A DNA stretch of 64,000 nt from an uncultured Oscillospiraceae bacterium. Lineage in GTDB: Bacteria; Bacillota; Clostridia; Oscillospirales; Ruminococcaceae. Each line of letters starts with the position of its first letter. Within the stretch, counting starts at the first letter, position 1. Of this stretch, positions 43,658 through 51,956 are shown piece by piece. Location: positions 1 through 64,000 of the forward strand of contig CASFKY010000017.1 of the NCBI GenBank assembly GCA_949295465.1, read 5' to 3'. The translations under genes and the position numbers were made by a program. The notes under the pieces are model-generated. The model was not told the DNA's origin and searched no databases. It was given only the letters and a program-made list of their open reading frames with translations.

Positions 43658-44464
43658 ATGAAGCAGCAAAAAAAGCAGGCCCTGGAGGGGGCCCTCTGCT
43701 GCCTGCCCGCGGCGGCGGGGGTGGGGGCGCTGTACCTGGCGCCCTTCTGCATGGCCCTGGCCCGCAGCCTGGGCCGGGGGATGGGGGGCAGCTTTGCGGG
43801 GCTGGAAAACTACCGGGAACTGCTGACCAACCGGGCCTTTCTGCTGGCGGCGGGCAACACTCTTTTGTTCTGGGCCCTGGCCCTGCCCCTCTCGGCGGCG
43901 CTGGGGCTGGGCCTCGCCCTGGTGTGGCAGAAAGGAAGCGGGCATCTGGCGGCCTGCGGCTTTTTCCCCGCCATGGTGCCGGCGGCCTGCGCCGTGGCGG
44001 CCCTCAAGGCGCTGTTCCCCAACCTGGCCTTTGCGGGGGCCCAGGGGGTGGGGTCGCTGGTGGCCCTCTTTCTGTGGAAAAACGTGGGCTGCTGCGCCCT
44101 GCTCTTCTCGGCGGCGCTGCGGGCCATCCCGACCGAACTAAGGGACACGGCGGCCGATCTGGGGGCGGGGCCCCTGGCCCGGTTTTGGCGGGTGGAGCTG
44201 CCCCTGCTTCGCCCGGCCTTCTGGGGCTGCCTGCTGGTCTCCTTTTTGGGCAGTTTCCGGGTTTTCCGGGAGGCGTTTCTCTTGGGGGGCGCCCACCCGG
44301 ACAACGCCCTCTACGGGGTGCAGCACTTCCTCTACAACAACTTTGCCAACATGAACTACCCAAGGCTGGCGGCGGCCTCGGTGCTTCTGATCCTGGTGAC
44401 AGTGGGCATCGGGCTGGGGGCGCTGGGAGCTCTGCGCCGCTCGCTGGGCGGCAGGCAGCCATGA
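43658..44464 (+). CDS. ABC transporter permease, MalF-like
   Basis: A 268-residue membrane protein with six hydrophobic segments. The EAA loop that contacts the ATPase is seen as TAADLGAGPLARFWRVELPLLRP. FREAFLLGGAHPDNALYGVQHFLYNN is typical of sugar-type importers. The start follows GAGGAGG and lies 10 bases after the binding-protein gene. Confidence 0.88.
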   Translation: MKQQKKQALEGALCCLPAAAGVGALYLAPFCMALARSLGRGMGGSFAGLENYRELLTNRAFLLAAGNTLLFWALALPLSAALGLGLALVWQKGSGHLAACGFFPAMVPAACAVAALKALFPNLAFAGAQGVGSLVALFLWKNVGCCALLFSAALRAIPTELRDTAADLGAGPLARFWRVELPLLRPAFWGCLLVSFLGSFRVFREAFLLGGAHPDNALYGVQHFLYNNFANMNYPRLAAASVLLILVTVGIGLGALGALRRSLGGRQP

Positions 44465-45198
44465 GCCGGGGCAAGGCAGCCCGGCCCGGCGGCTGGGGAA
44501 AGCTGGGGGCCATGGCCGCGGCAGGGATCTTTCTCTGGCCTCTGGCCCGGCTGGCCTTGCTCTCGGCGGGGGGCTGGGGAGAACTGCTGGCCCAGCCCGG
44601 GGCCTTTGCCCGGGCCTGGGGCAATAGCGCCCTGGTCTGCCTGGGCAGCCTGGCGGGGCAGCTGCTCACCGGCATCCCGGGAGCCTGGGGGCTGGCCCGG
44701 TATCGGTTCCCGGGGCGGCGGGCCCTGCTGGTCTGCTGCGCCCTGCTGGTACTGGTGCCGGCCCAGGCCATGGTGCTGCCCCAGTATCTCCTGCTCCAGA
44801 AGCTGGGCCTTTTGGACAGCCTCTGGGCCTTGATCCTGCCGGGGGCCTTTTCGCCCCTGGGCACCCTGCTGCTCTGGCGGGGCTTTTCCGCCCTGCCCCG
44901 GGAATTGGTGGAGACTGCCCGGGACGCGGGGGCCGGACTTTTCGGGGTGCTGGGCCGGGTGGCCCTGCCCCTTTGCCGGCGGGAACTGGCGGCCTTTTTC
45001 CTCCTCTCCCTGGCCGACAGCTGGAACCAGCTGGAACAGCCCATGGCCTTTGTGCGCACAGAGAGCCTTTACCCCCTTTCGGTCTGGCTCTCCACCGGGG
45101 CCTGGCAGGACCCGGCCCTGCTGGCGGCCCAGTGCCTGCTCTCTTTGCTGCCCCTGGCCCTGGCTTTCGGGGTCCTGGCGGGAAAAGTGCGTCTGTAG
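44461..45198 (+). CDS. ABC transporter permease, MalG-like
   Basis: A 245-residue membrane protein with about six helices and the EAA loop VETARDAGAGLFGVLGRVALPLC. The start at 44461 overlaps the previous stop (ATGA), so the two permeases are translationally coupled. It is the last gene of the operon; no ATP-binding subunit is encoded, so a shared MsmX-like ATPase elsewhere is expected (inference). Confidence 0.88.
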   Translation: MSRGKAARPGGWGKLGAMAAAGIFLWPLARLALLSAGGWGELLAQPGAFARAWGNSALVCLGSLAGQLLTGIPGAWGLARYRFPGRRALLVCCALLVLVPAQAMVLPQYLLLQKLGLLDSLWALILPGAFSPLGTLLLWRGFSALPRELVETARDAGAGLFGVLGRVALPLCRRELAAFFLLSLADSWNQLEQPMAFVRTESLYPLSVWLSTGAWQDPALLAAQCLLSLLPLALAFGVLAGKVRL

Positions 45199-45223
45199 GG
45201 GCTGTACCCGGCGGGCGCCGCCG

Positions 45224-45232
45224 TGGTATACT
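45224..45232 (+). promoter_or_regulatory. extended -10 promoter of the GNAT gene
   Basis: TGG-TATACT with TATACT at 45227-45232. No good -35. The start codon is 22 bases further on. Confidence 0.45.
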
Positions 45233-45254
45233 GCCAGAAAAGGGGGCGAAAAGG

Positions 45255-45767
45255 ATGGAGGAGTTTCGCATCGAGACGGGCCGGCTGGTGATCACTCCCC
45301 TCACCGAGGAGGACCGGGAGCCCTGCGTGGACCTGGCTCTGGAGGGCACCATCTTTGCGCTGCTGGGCAGCGAGACCCTCACCCGGGCGGCCCGGGCCGC
45401 CGCCTGGCGGGAGATCAGCGCCCCCGAAAACCTGAACGGAGTGCTGCGGCTGAAAAGCGGGGAATTCTGCGGCCGGCTCTGCGCCCAGAAAACCCGCGAC
45501 CTGCCCGAGCTGGGCATCGCCCTGGCCGCCCCGTTCCGGGGGCAGGGCCTTGCCGCCGAGGCTATCCGGGCCTTTGGGCGCTGGTACCGGGGCAGGACCG
45601 GCCTTTGCCGGCTGCGGGTGCGCATCCGGCCGGGCAACGAACCCAGCCTGCGCCTTTTTGAGAGCCTGGGGGCCCGGCCTGACCCGGACCCTCCCGCCCT
45701 CTGTCCTCAGCCCGGCCAGCCGGCGCCGGAAACCACCCTCTGCTTTTTGCTGGAATTGGAAAAATAA
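45255..45767 (+). CDS. GNAT family N-acetyltransferase
   Basis: A 170-residue acetyltransferase of the RimJ/RimL-like group. Motif A for acetyl-CoA binding reads LGIALAAPFRGQGLAAEAIRAFGRW, and the following RVRIRPGNEPSLRLFESLGARP is motif B. The N-terminal ETGRLVITPLTEED is typical. The acceptor is unknown. The ATG at 45255 has AAAAGGA close by. It has its own weak promoter but could also be read from the importer operon, since no terminator separates them. Confidence 0.85.
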   Translation: MEEFRIETGRLVITPLTEEDREPCVDLALEGTIFALLGSETLTRAARAAAWREISAPENLNGVLRLKSGEFCGRLCAQKTRDLPELGIALAAPFRGQGLAAEAIRAFGRWYRGRTGLCRLRVRIRPGNEPSLRLFESLGARPDPDPPALCPQPGQPAPETTLCFLLELEK

Positions 45768-45809
45768 AGCGCACCGGGCCTGCCCTTTTGGGCAGGCCCG
45801 GTGCGCTTT
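45766..45809. terminator. Bidirectional terminator
   Basis: Perfect 20-base-pair stem AAAGCGCACCGGGCCTGCCC / GGGCAGGCCCGGTGCGCTTT with a TTTT loop, between the converging GNAT and ABC ATPase genes. Confidence 0.95.
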
Positions 45810-45831
45810 ATTCAGAAGGGGCAGGCTCTCC

Positions 45832-46938
45832 TCACAAAGAGGCCAGCTTGCCCCGGGCGGCGGCGTAATCCCGCAGCTCTTTGAGGCTCTCGGCAAATCC
45901 CCCCAGAAATTCGGGGGGCAGGGTGCACAGCACAGTGCCGCATTGGTCGATCTGGGCCTTGGCCCGGTCGATCTCGGCCCGGGGGATGGGCTGGAAGGCG
46001 GGCACGCTGAGCACCCGGGCGGCCAGCGCCCTGGCCGAGGGGTAATCCAGGTCGTTTTCCCACAGGATGCCGGCCGCAAAGGATCTGCCCTCCCGCTGCA
46101 ATCTGCGGAACAGGCCGGTGCCGGTGCCGTTGCCGGCAATCACAAAAACCTCCGGCGGCTGCCGGGAGGGTTCCAGTTCCAGGTTGCCGGTCCGCTCATC
46201 GTAGGAGCCGGTGGTCATCTGATACAGCCGGGGGATGTACCCCTCGGTGAAAATCTCCTCGGGGGTGCCGAAGCGGTCGATGTGATCCCCCTGCACACAG
46301 GCGATCTTGTCGGAGATCCGCCCGGCCAGGTCCAGCTCGTGGAGGGACATGAGCACCGTCAGATTCTGGCTGCGGGACATCTGCTGCAAAATGGTCAGGA
46401 ATTCCAGCTTGTAGCGGATGTCCAGAAAAGAGGTGGGCTCGTCCAGCACGATCACGTCCGGCTGCTGGCACAGGGCCCGAGCCAGCAGCACCCGCTGTTT
46501 CTGGCCGTCGCTGATCTTGTTGAAGTCCCGGTCCCGCAGCTGGGAAATGTGCACCAGCTCCATGGAATGGCGCACGATCTCCCAATCCCCGGGGGAGAGG
46601 ATGCCGAAAGCCCCCGTATAAGGGTAACGGCCGGTGGCCACCACGTCCTGGCAGCTCATCATCTCCGGGTGCAACCGCCCGGTGAGCACCACCGACAGGC
46701 TCCGGGCCCGGTCCCGGCCGCTCATCTGCCCCAGCTGCCGCCCGTCCAGCCAGACCACGCCGCACAGGGGGGGCAGCTGCTGGATGATGCTGCGCAGGAT
46801 GGTGGTTTTGCCCGCGCCGTTGGGGCCGATGAGGGTGACGATCTCTCCCCGGTTGATCTGGATCTCAATATCCCGGATGAGGGGGACCCCCTCATAGCCC
46901 ACCGTGAGCTTTTGGGTGTACAGGCAACTCTGATCCAT
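45832..46938 (-). CDS. FecE/BtuD-type ABC ATPase with a C-terminal extension
   Basis: A 368-residue protein. The ATPase part (1-245) has Walker A GPNGAGKTT, signature ISDGQKQRVLLARAL and Walker B VIVLDEPTSFLD, as in iron-chelate/cobalamin importers. About 120 further residues follow (from roughly 250), starting near PPEVFVIAGNGTGTGLFRRL, with a nucleotide-binding-like glycine pattern and alternating strands and helices. I do not recognise this extra domain; ordinary family members end near 260. It is the last gene of the B12-riboswitch operon. Confidence 0.88.
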   Translation of the reverse strand: MDQSCLYTQKLTVGYEGVPLIRDIEIQINRGEIVTLIGPNGAGKTTILRSIIQQLPPLCGVVWLDGRQLGQMSGRDRARSLSVVLTGRLHPEMMSCQDVVATGRYPYTGAFGILSPGDWEIVRHSMELVHISQLRDRDFNKISDGQKQRVLLARALCQQPDVIVLDEPTSFLDIRYKLEFLTILQQMSRSQNLTVLMSLHELDLAGRISDKIACVQGDHIDRFGTPEEIFTEGYIPRLYQMTTGSYDERTGNLELEPSRQPPEVFVIAGNGTGTGLFRRLQREGRSFAAGILWENDLDYPSARALAARVLSVPAFQPIPRAEIDRAKAQIDQCGTVLCTLPPEFLGGFAESLKELRDYAAARGKLASL

Positions 46939-46944
46939 GTTCCC

Positions 46945-47958
46945 TTACCCCTCCCTCTCTCTTTTTCGGCGCAGCAGGATGTAGATGACTACAGGAGAAC
47001 CCAGAATGGCCGTCACCGTGCTGATGGAGAGCTCGGTGGGGGCAAAGAGGGTCCGCGCCAGCAAATCGCAGAACAGACAGAAGGAGGCGCCCCCCAGAAA
47101 ACAGGCGGGAATCATGAAGAGGGGACGGGCAGTTCCGCACAGGCCCTTGACCAGGTGGGGCACCGCGATGCCCACAAAGGATACCGGGCCGGCAAAGGCG
47201 GTGACGCAGGCGGACAGGATGCTGGATAAAACCACCACCAGGACCCGGAACCGGGGCACATTGAGCCCCATGTTCTGGGCATAGGCCTCCCCCATCTGGT
47301 AGGCGCTGAGGGGCTTGGAGAGGAAAAAGACCCAGACCGCAGCCAGGCTCACCACGATGGCCATGACCCGGACATTCTCCCAGGTGAGGCCCGAAAAGCT
47401 CCCCTGGGACCAGTTGTGCAGGTTGACAATATCGGCGTCGTCCGCAAAGGTGACCACAAAATCGGTGCCGGCCGAGCAGATATACCCGATCATGACGCCG
47501 CTGACGATCAGCATGGCCATCTGGCGGATGGCCCGGGACATCAGGATGACAAAGCCCATGCACAGCATGGAGCCGGCAAAGGCGGCCAGGATCATGGCCC
47601 AGGAATTCATCCGGGCCGAATATTGCAGGGAGGCCACCATCAACAGCGCCACGATCAGCTTGGCCCCCGAGGAAACCCCCAGGGTGAAGGGGGTGGCGAT
47701 GGGATTGCGGAAGAAGGTTTGCAGCAGATACCCGGACAGGGCCAGCGCGCCCCCTAAAAAGATGGCTGCCAGGGCCCGGGGAGCGCGGATCTGGGTGATG
47801 ATCTCCCCAAAGGTCTCGTCTGCGGGCAGGCCGTTGGCCAGCCTGTAAAATTCAGAAAGAGGGATGTTCACGCTGCCGATGCACAGGTTCATCCCCAAAA
47901 AAATCACCAGCAGCGCCAGCAGTACTGCAAAGGCGGCAAGGCATCGTTTTATACCCAT
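46945..47958 (-). CDS. FecCD-type ABC transporter permease
   Basis: A 337-residue membrane protein with about nine to ten helices, of the BtuC/FecCD/FhuB class for metal chelates and corrinoids. Typical strings: LRAPRALAAIFLGGALALSGYLLQTFFRNPIATPFTLGVSSGAKL and GPVSFVGIAVPHLVKGL. It lies 10 bases after the binding-protein gene and 6 bases before the ATPase gene. Confidence 0.94.
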   Translation of the reverse strand: MGIKRCLAAFAVLLALLVIFLGMNLCIGSVNIPLSEFYRLANGLPADETFGEIITQIRAPRALAAIFLGGALALSGYLLQTFFRNPIATPFTLGVSSGAKLIVALLMVASLQYSARMNSWAMILAAFAGSMLCMGFVILMSRAIRQMAMLIVSGVMIGYICSAGTDFVVTFADDADIVNLHNWSQGSFSGLTWENVRVMAIVVSLAAVWVFFLSKPLSAYQMGEAYAQNMGLNVPRFRVLVVVLSSILSACVTAFAGPVSFVGIAVPHLVKGLCGTARPLFMIPACFLGGASFCLFCDLLARTLFAPTELSISTVTAILGSPVVIYILLRRKREREG

Positions 47959-47967
47959 CTCGTCCCC

Positions 47968-49116
47968 TCACTCCAGCCGGTAGAGATAATTCAGGGCCTG
48001 GTCCTCCCCCAGCAGCATGCCGTGGATATCCGCAATGAGGGTGCCCAGCTCCATGGTGGATTGATAGAGGTTCTGGGTGGTGCAGTAGACGTTGCCGCTT
48101 TGCACCGCCTTGAAATTCTCCAGCAGGGGGCTCTTGGCCAGCAGCTCCTGCCGGGTGCGGAGCTCCCCGTCCACGGTGCTGTTGTAGATGATGTAGTCGC
48201 AGTCCTTGGCGGCGGCGTAAAAGGCCTCCATCTCCATGCTCATGGTGGAGGATTTGCTCTCATCCTCCCCGTCCGGGGCAAGAAAATAGCTGCCGCCGGC
48301 CATTTCGATCATTTTGGGCAGATAGTCGGAGGGGCGGCGCACGTTGGCCTCGCCGCCGCTGGTGATGTAGAAAAAGGCCACCGTCTTCCCGGTGGGCTCG
48401 GCGCTGCCAATGGCCTCAAAGGCCTGTTTTTCCGCTTCAAAGGCGGCCTCGGCCTCCCGGGATTTGCCCAGCAGCACCCCGTACAGCTTCACCCACTCGG
48501 TCCTGCCCAGGGGATGGGATTCATAGCTGGAATAATCCACCAGCACCGGGATGCCCAGCTTTTCCAGCTGCTCCCGCACCTCGGGGGTGTGGGAGATCAT
48601 GGTGTTCTCGATGGCAAGGCCGCAGCCCTCCTCCAGAATGCGCTCGTAATCCGGCGCCGAATACTTGCCTGCGTACAGGATCTTGCCCTCCTCCATGGCG
48701 GCGCGGGCCGGCTGGATGTACCACCCATCGGCCTGCAAGGCGCTGAAACGGATAGCGTCCAGCGCGTCCATCGAGACAAACATGTCCATGGCTGCCGACG
48801 CGGCCAGATAGAGATTTTGGAGGGGCTGGTGCAGCAGCACGATATCTTCCGCCAGGCCCGAGGGATTCGGCTGGCCCTGGGGGATCACCAGATAGCGGTC
48901 GCCGTCGGATATGGTGATGAGGGCATATCCCTCCTGGTAATAGTCCACCGCAAACCCCTGGGCATAGTCCAGGGGCATGCTCTGGGTAAAGGTCAGGTCC
49001 GGGCTGATGCGGGTGTCCCGATCTTCCAGCCCGCTGCTTTGGGCGGCACCGCCGCAGCCGGCCGCCCCCAGCAGGAGGACAAAGGAGAGCAGAATTGCGG
49101 CCAGAGATTTTTTCAT
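47968..49116 (-). CDS. FecB/BtuF-like solute-binding lipoprotein
   Basis: A 382-residue lipoprotein with lipobox LGAAGC (cysteine about residue 21) and the helical-backbone fold of class III (TroA/BtuF) binding proteins. The segment VREQLEKLGIPVLVDYSSYESHPLGRTEWVKLYGVLLGK and the C-terminal VYCTTQNLYQSTMELGTLIADIHGML are typical. The cargo could be a corrinoid, heme or metal chelate; the riboswitch favours a cobalt/corrinoid link, the NEAT-like neighbour a tetrapyrrole. It overlaps the upstream gene by 4 bases. Confidence 0.9.
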   Translation of the reverse strand: MKKSLAAILLSFVLLLGAAGCGGAAQSSGLEDRDTRISPDLTFTQSMPLDYAQGFAVDYYQEGYALITISDGDRYLVIPQGQPNPSGLAEDIVLLHQPLQNLYLAASAAMDMFVSMDALDAIRFSALQADGWYIQPARAAMEEGKILYAGKYSAPDYERILEEGCGLAIENTMISHTPEVREQLEKLGIPVLVDYSSYESHPLGRTEWVKLYGVLLGKSREAEAAFEAEKQAFEAIGSAEPTGKTVAFFYITSGGEANVRRPSDYLPKMIEMAGGSYFLAPDGEDESKSSTMSMEMEAFYAAAKDCDYIIYNSTVDGELRTRQELLAKSPLLENFKAVQSGNVYCTTQNLYQSTMELGTLIADIHGMLLGEDQALNYLYRLE

Positions 49117-49658
49117 GGGGTCCGGCTCCTTTTCTTGAGGGTGTACAGGAACAGAAAGAGCAGCACCGCCGCCGCCAGGCCGATAAAGGCCACCTTGCGG
49201 GAGGAGCCGCCCTCTTGGGCGATGGAGTCCGACACAAAGGTGAGGGTGTATTCCACCTCGTGGGGGGTGCTCATGGCTATTGTATCACCAATCACGGTCA
49301 GGGGGGTATCAAAAGCCGCCACCGGGATCTCAAAGGTGGAATTTTCCTTTTCGGGCAGAGGCTTGAACCGTTCCTCCCCCACCTTCATGTAGTCATAGTT
49401 GGAGCTGTTCCACTCAATCTGGGCGTAGGCCTTCCCCTCCCGGACCGTCAGCAGGGCAGGGGAGAGGACCGACGCCCGGCCGCTGCCCCCCTCCAGCACC
49501 ACCTCTACGGTGTAGCTGCCGTCCGGCAGGTCCGCCTGTGCCCCGCCCCCCGCGGCCAGGGCGGGGAGGGCGGCGAGCCGGGCGAGGCATACCGCCAGGA
49601 GCATCCCCGCACAAAACTTTCTGATCCGGCCAAAGAACCTTGTCTGCCCCATATCCAT
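49113..49658 (-). CDS. NEAT-like cell-surface protein, membrane-anchored
   Basis: A 181-residue protein with an N-terminal signal peptide, one beta-rich domain (about 42-145) and a C-terminal membrane helix followed by KKRSRTP. The domain has the NEAT-like order DGSYTVEVVLEGG, LTVREGKAYAQIEW, NYDYMKVG and FEIPVAAFD. NEAT domains bind heme and relay it to importers in Gram-positive bacteria. Here the operon is under a cobalamin riboswitch, so a different tetrapyrrole may be bound (inference). Stop overlaps the binding-protein start. Confidence 0.75.
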   Translation of the reverse strand: MDMGQTRFFGRIRKFCAGMLLAVCLARLAALPALAAGGGAQADLPDGSYTVEVVLEGGSGRASVLSPALLTVREGKAYAQIEWNSSNYDYMKVGEERFKPLPEKENSTFEIPVAAFDTPLTVIGDTIAMSTPHEVEYTLTFVSDSIAQEGGSSRKVAFIGLAAAVLLFLFLYTLKKRSRTP

Positions 49659-49721
49659 TCCTTCTTTCTTTGAAAATTGAGAAAACCTGTCCCTGCCGGC
49701 AGGGCAGGGACAGGCCGCGGT

Positions 49722-50261
49722 TCAGGAGATTTTTTCCGGGTTGGACACCATCACCTGGTGGTCGTACCACTTGCCCTTGGTGCCCACCAGCGCCAGCGGG
49801 AAATTCTCGTCCAGGGCCGGCACCGGCACATCAAAGCCGTTCACCTCTTCGCTGAGCCCGCCCTCGTAGGTCACAATATCCAGGGTGGGTTCCAGGATCT
49901 CGGCCCCCTCTTTCTGGGCGTCCTCGGCGGTGCCGGGGTAGAGGTTCAGGATGTTCTGGGAGGTGAGGGAGATGTGGATGGTCATCTGGCCGTCCTTCAC
50001 CGTCAGGGTGCCCTTGCCGTCGCAGGCCTCGCTCACATGGAACATGCTGCTGTCGGTCTCAAAATCGGCGGTGTAGAACCCGTCCTCCAGGGCGGCCGGT
50101 GCGCTCTGGGAGGAAGCCGGAGCCGAGGAGGCAGCCGGGGCCGAAGAGGCCGAAAGGGAAGAGGAGGCCGGCTGGTGGGAAGAGGCGGCCTGGCTGCCGC
50201 AGCCGGCTGCCAGGAAGGTGAAGAGAGCCGCCATGCACAGAGAGATCATTCTTTTTTTCAT
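49722..50261 (-). CDS. Lipoprotein with NEAT-like/iron-transport-associated domain
   Basis: A 179-residue lipoprotein: lipobox LAAGC (cysteine about 21), a Ser/Ala/Pro-rich linker (22-57) and a single beta-rich domain beginning LEDGFYTADFETDSSMFHV. Strings such as GKGTLTVKDGQMTIHISLTSQNI and GFDVPVPALDENFPLALVGTKGKWYDH run parallel to the neighbouring NEAT-like protein. Both probably bind the same ligand outside the membrane. Exact function unknown. No overlap; gap of 63 bases on each side. Confidence 0.72.
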   Translation of the reverse strand: MKKRMISLCMAALFTFLAAGCGSQAASSHQPASSSLSASSAPAASSAPASSQSAPAALEDGFYTADFETDSSMFHVSEACDGKGTLTVKDGQMTIHISLTSQNILNLYPGTAEDAQKEGAEILEPTLDIVTYEGGLSEEVNGFDVPVPALDENFPLALVGTKGKWYDHQVMVSNPEKIS

Positions 50262-50321
50262 AGGTGTTTTCCTGTTCCTTTATCTTTATTTATAGTATAG
50301 CAAGGGTGTGTCCGCATCCCG

Positions 50322-51536
50322 TCATTCGCTGGCGAGGGCGGCGCCGGTGTGGGCGATGTACAGCTGCTGGATGGCCGGGATCTGCCCCAGCCCCGCCATC
50401 TGGGCCTCCACGCTCTCAAAAGCGCCGCTGGCCTCAAACTGGCTCTTCCAGGAGTCTTCCTCCCCGCCGGCCATGTCGTTGTAGGCGTGGTCTCCCGCCA
50501 CCACCATCAGGGGGCGAAGGATGACCTTTTTGTAGCCCGCCTCCTGTACCCGGCCGAGCACGGCCTGGCAGGCGGTCTCCTCAGGTTTGCCCTCTACGGT
50601 TCCGATGTACACGTTGTCATAGCCCAGCGCCTCCATCTGGGCCTGCATCTGGCTGTAGGACACCTTGGCGGTGTGGGAGGTGCCGTGCCCCAGGAATACA
50701 AAGGCGATGCCCTCGGCCCGGGCCTGGTCCAGGGAATCAAAGCCCGCTTGCCGGAGAGCCTCGTCAGTCACGGCCTGGGCCACGATCTGTTTGTCCTCGT
50801 TGATGACAGCGGCGTCCGAGCCCACATCCCCCAAAAGGGGCGCGGCGATCCGCACCGAGGCGAATTTGTCCCGGTACTCCTCCACCGTCTGGGCCATCTC
50901 GTCGTACTCGGCTCCGTACATCAGGTGGGTGGGCTGGATGACCAGCTCCTGGACCCCGTTGGCCACGGCCCGGTCCAGGGCCTGGGCCACGTTGTCCATC
51001 TTTTCCCCGTCCCGGGCCTGCACATGGTTCAGGATGATCTGGGAGGTGAAGGCCCTGCGCACCGACCAGTCCGGGTAAGCCGCCTGGAGGGCGTCCTCAA
51101 TGCCCCGGATGTCCTGGGCGCGGGCGTCGTTGTAGGATGTGCCGAAGCTGATCACCAGCAGCTCCTTTTGGCCGATGCCGTCGCTGTTGCGGGGGTCGTC
51201 CCGGGAGGCGTCGCCGGTGTCCAGCCCGAAGTAGTCCGGGCTTGCAAATTCCCCGGCCACCAGCTCCTTCTGGGCGTCGGTCAGGGCGTCCCAGCCGGAC
51301 TTTGCCGCCTGGCACTGGGCGTCGGTGTCCGGGGTGCGCTGTTGCACATAGATGGCGTCGATGAGGGCGGCCACCTCATCGGCGGCGGCCTGGTCTGCCG
51401 AGACGGCTTCCGAGGCGGCGACGGCCGAAGAGGAGGCCTCTTGGCCGGGGGTGGTTTGCCGGGCATCGCAGGCAGAGGCGCAAGCCGCCAGGCAGAGCGC
51501 CGACAGCAGCAGGGCCAGTTTCTTGGTCTTGTTCAT
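50322..51536 (-). CDS. cbiK: Sirohydrochlorin cobaltochelatase-like lipoprotein (CbiK family)
   Basis: A 404-residue protein: signal peptide with cysteines at the lipobox (CLAAC or ASAC, residues 19-23), a Ser/Ala linker and helical region to about residue 115, then the CbiK domain from LLVISFGTSYNDAR. Chelatase histidines are seen in QPTHLMYGAEYDEM, LGHGTSH and AGDHAYNDMAGGE. CbiK inserts cobalt into sirohydrochlorin for anaerobic B12 synthesis, normally in the cytoplasm; a lipoprotein form implies action or metal binding outside, as known for periplasmic CbiK of Desulfovibrio. First gene after the cobalamin riboswitch. Confidence 0.88.
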   Translation of the reverse strand: MNKTKKLALLLSALCLAACASACDARQTTPGQEASSSAVAASEAVSADQAAADEVAALIDAIYVQQRTPDTDAQCQAAKSGWDALTDAQKELVAGEFASPDYFGLDTGDASRDDPRNSDGIGQKELLVISFGTSYNDARAQDIRGIEDALQAAYPDWSVRRAFTSQIILNHVQARDGEKMDNVAQALDRAVANGVQELVIQPTHLMYGAEYDEMAQTVEEYRDKFASVRIAAPLLGDVGSDAAVINEDKQIVAQAVTDEALRQAGFDSLDQARAEGIAFVFLGHGTSHTAKVSYSQMQAQMEALGYDNVYIGTVEGKPEETACQAVLGRVQEAGYKKVILRPLMVVAGDHAYNDMAGGEEDSWKSQFEASGAFESVEAQMAGLGQIPAIQQLYIAHTGAALASE

Positions 51537-51622
51537 GTGGTTTCCTCCATGGTTTGTATCTTCTTTGCGGGCTATGCCGCAAAAAACAATGCAGGGATGG
51601 AGAAAAACGAAATTTGGGCGCC

Positions 51623-51656
51623 AAAAAAGAAAGCGGCAGCCCCTGTGACTGCCGCT
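51623..51656 (-). terminator. Terminator in the cobalamin-riboswitch leader
   Basis: Minus strand: AGCGGCAG / CTGCCGCT stem followed by TTTCTTTTTT, between the riboswitch and cbiK. It fits a transcription-control expression platform. Confidence 0.75.
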
Positions 51657-51718
51657 GCCGTTTTTTCGCAACAAAATAGCCCATTCCTCCATCACTCGAG
51701 AGAAAACAGAGCTCTACA

Positions 51719-51902
51719 CATCCGAGCAGGTCTCCTGACTTGCGCCTCCTCAGCCCTCCGCACGGCCTTCTCGGGATCACTCCCAATGACGGACTTTCGT
51801 CCTGTGCGGCGCCTCCGCGCATACAGTGGCGGTACCGTTCCGGGTTCTCACCGGATTCACTATTCTCCGCCAACCCTGCACGGTATTGGCGGCACTCGGA
51901 CT
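51719..51902 (-). promoter_or_regulatory. Cobalamin (B12) riboswitch
   Basis: Minus strand: P1 TCCGAG..CTCGGA, the core GGTGAGAACCCGGAACGG, CCGCCACTGTA, GAAAGTCC and the B12 box AAGTCAGGAGACCTGC near 51723-51744. Order and spacing match the cobalamin aptamer. It lies upstream of cbiK and so should control the whole minus-strand operon. This 620-base gap also holds the promoter and the palindrome before the MFS gene. Confidence 0.95.
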
Positions 51903-51926
51903 GCTTATCTATTTTTGGATAGGAAC

Positions 51927-51956
51927 ATCATAAACAAAGAAGGGTTTGTTTGTCAA
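51927..51956 (-). promoter_or_regulatory. promoter of the cobalamin-riboswitch operon
   Basis: Minus strand: perfect TTGACA (complement of 51951-51956), 18-base spacer, TATGAT (complement of 51927-51932), about 25 bases before the aptamer. Confidence 0.85.
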
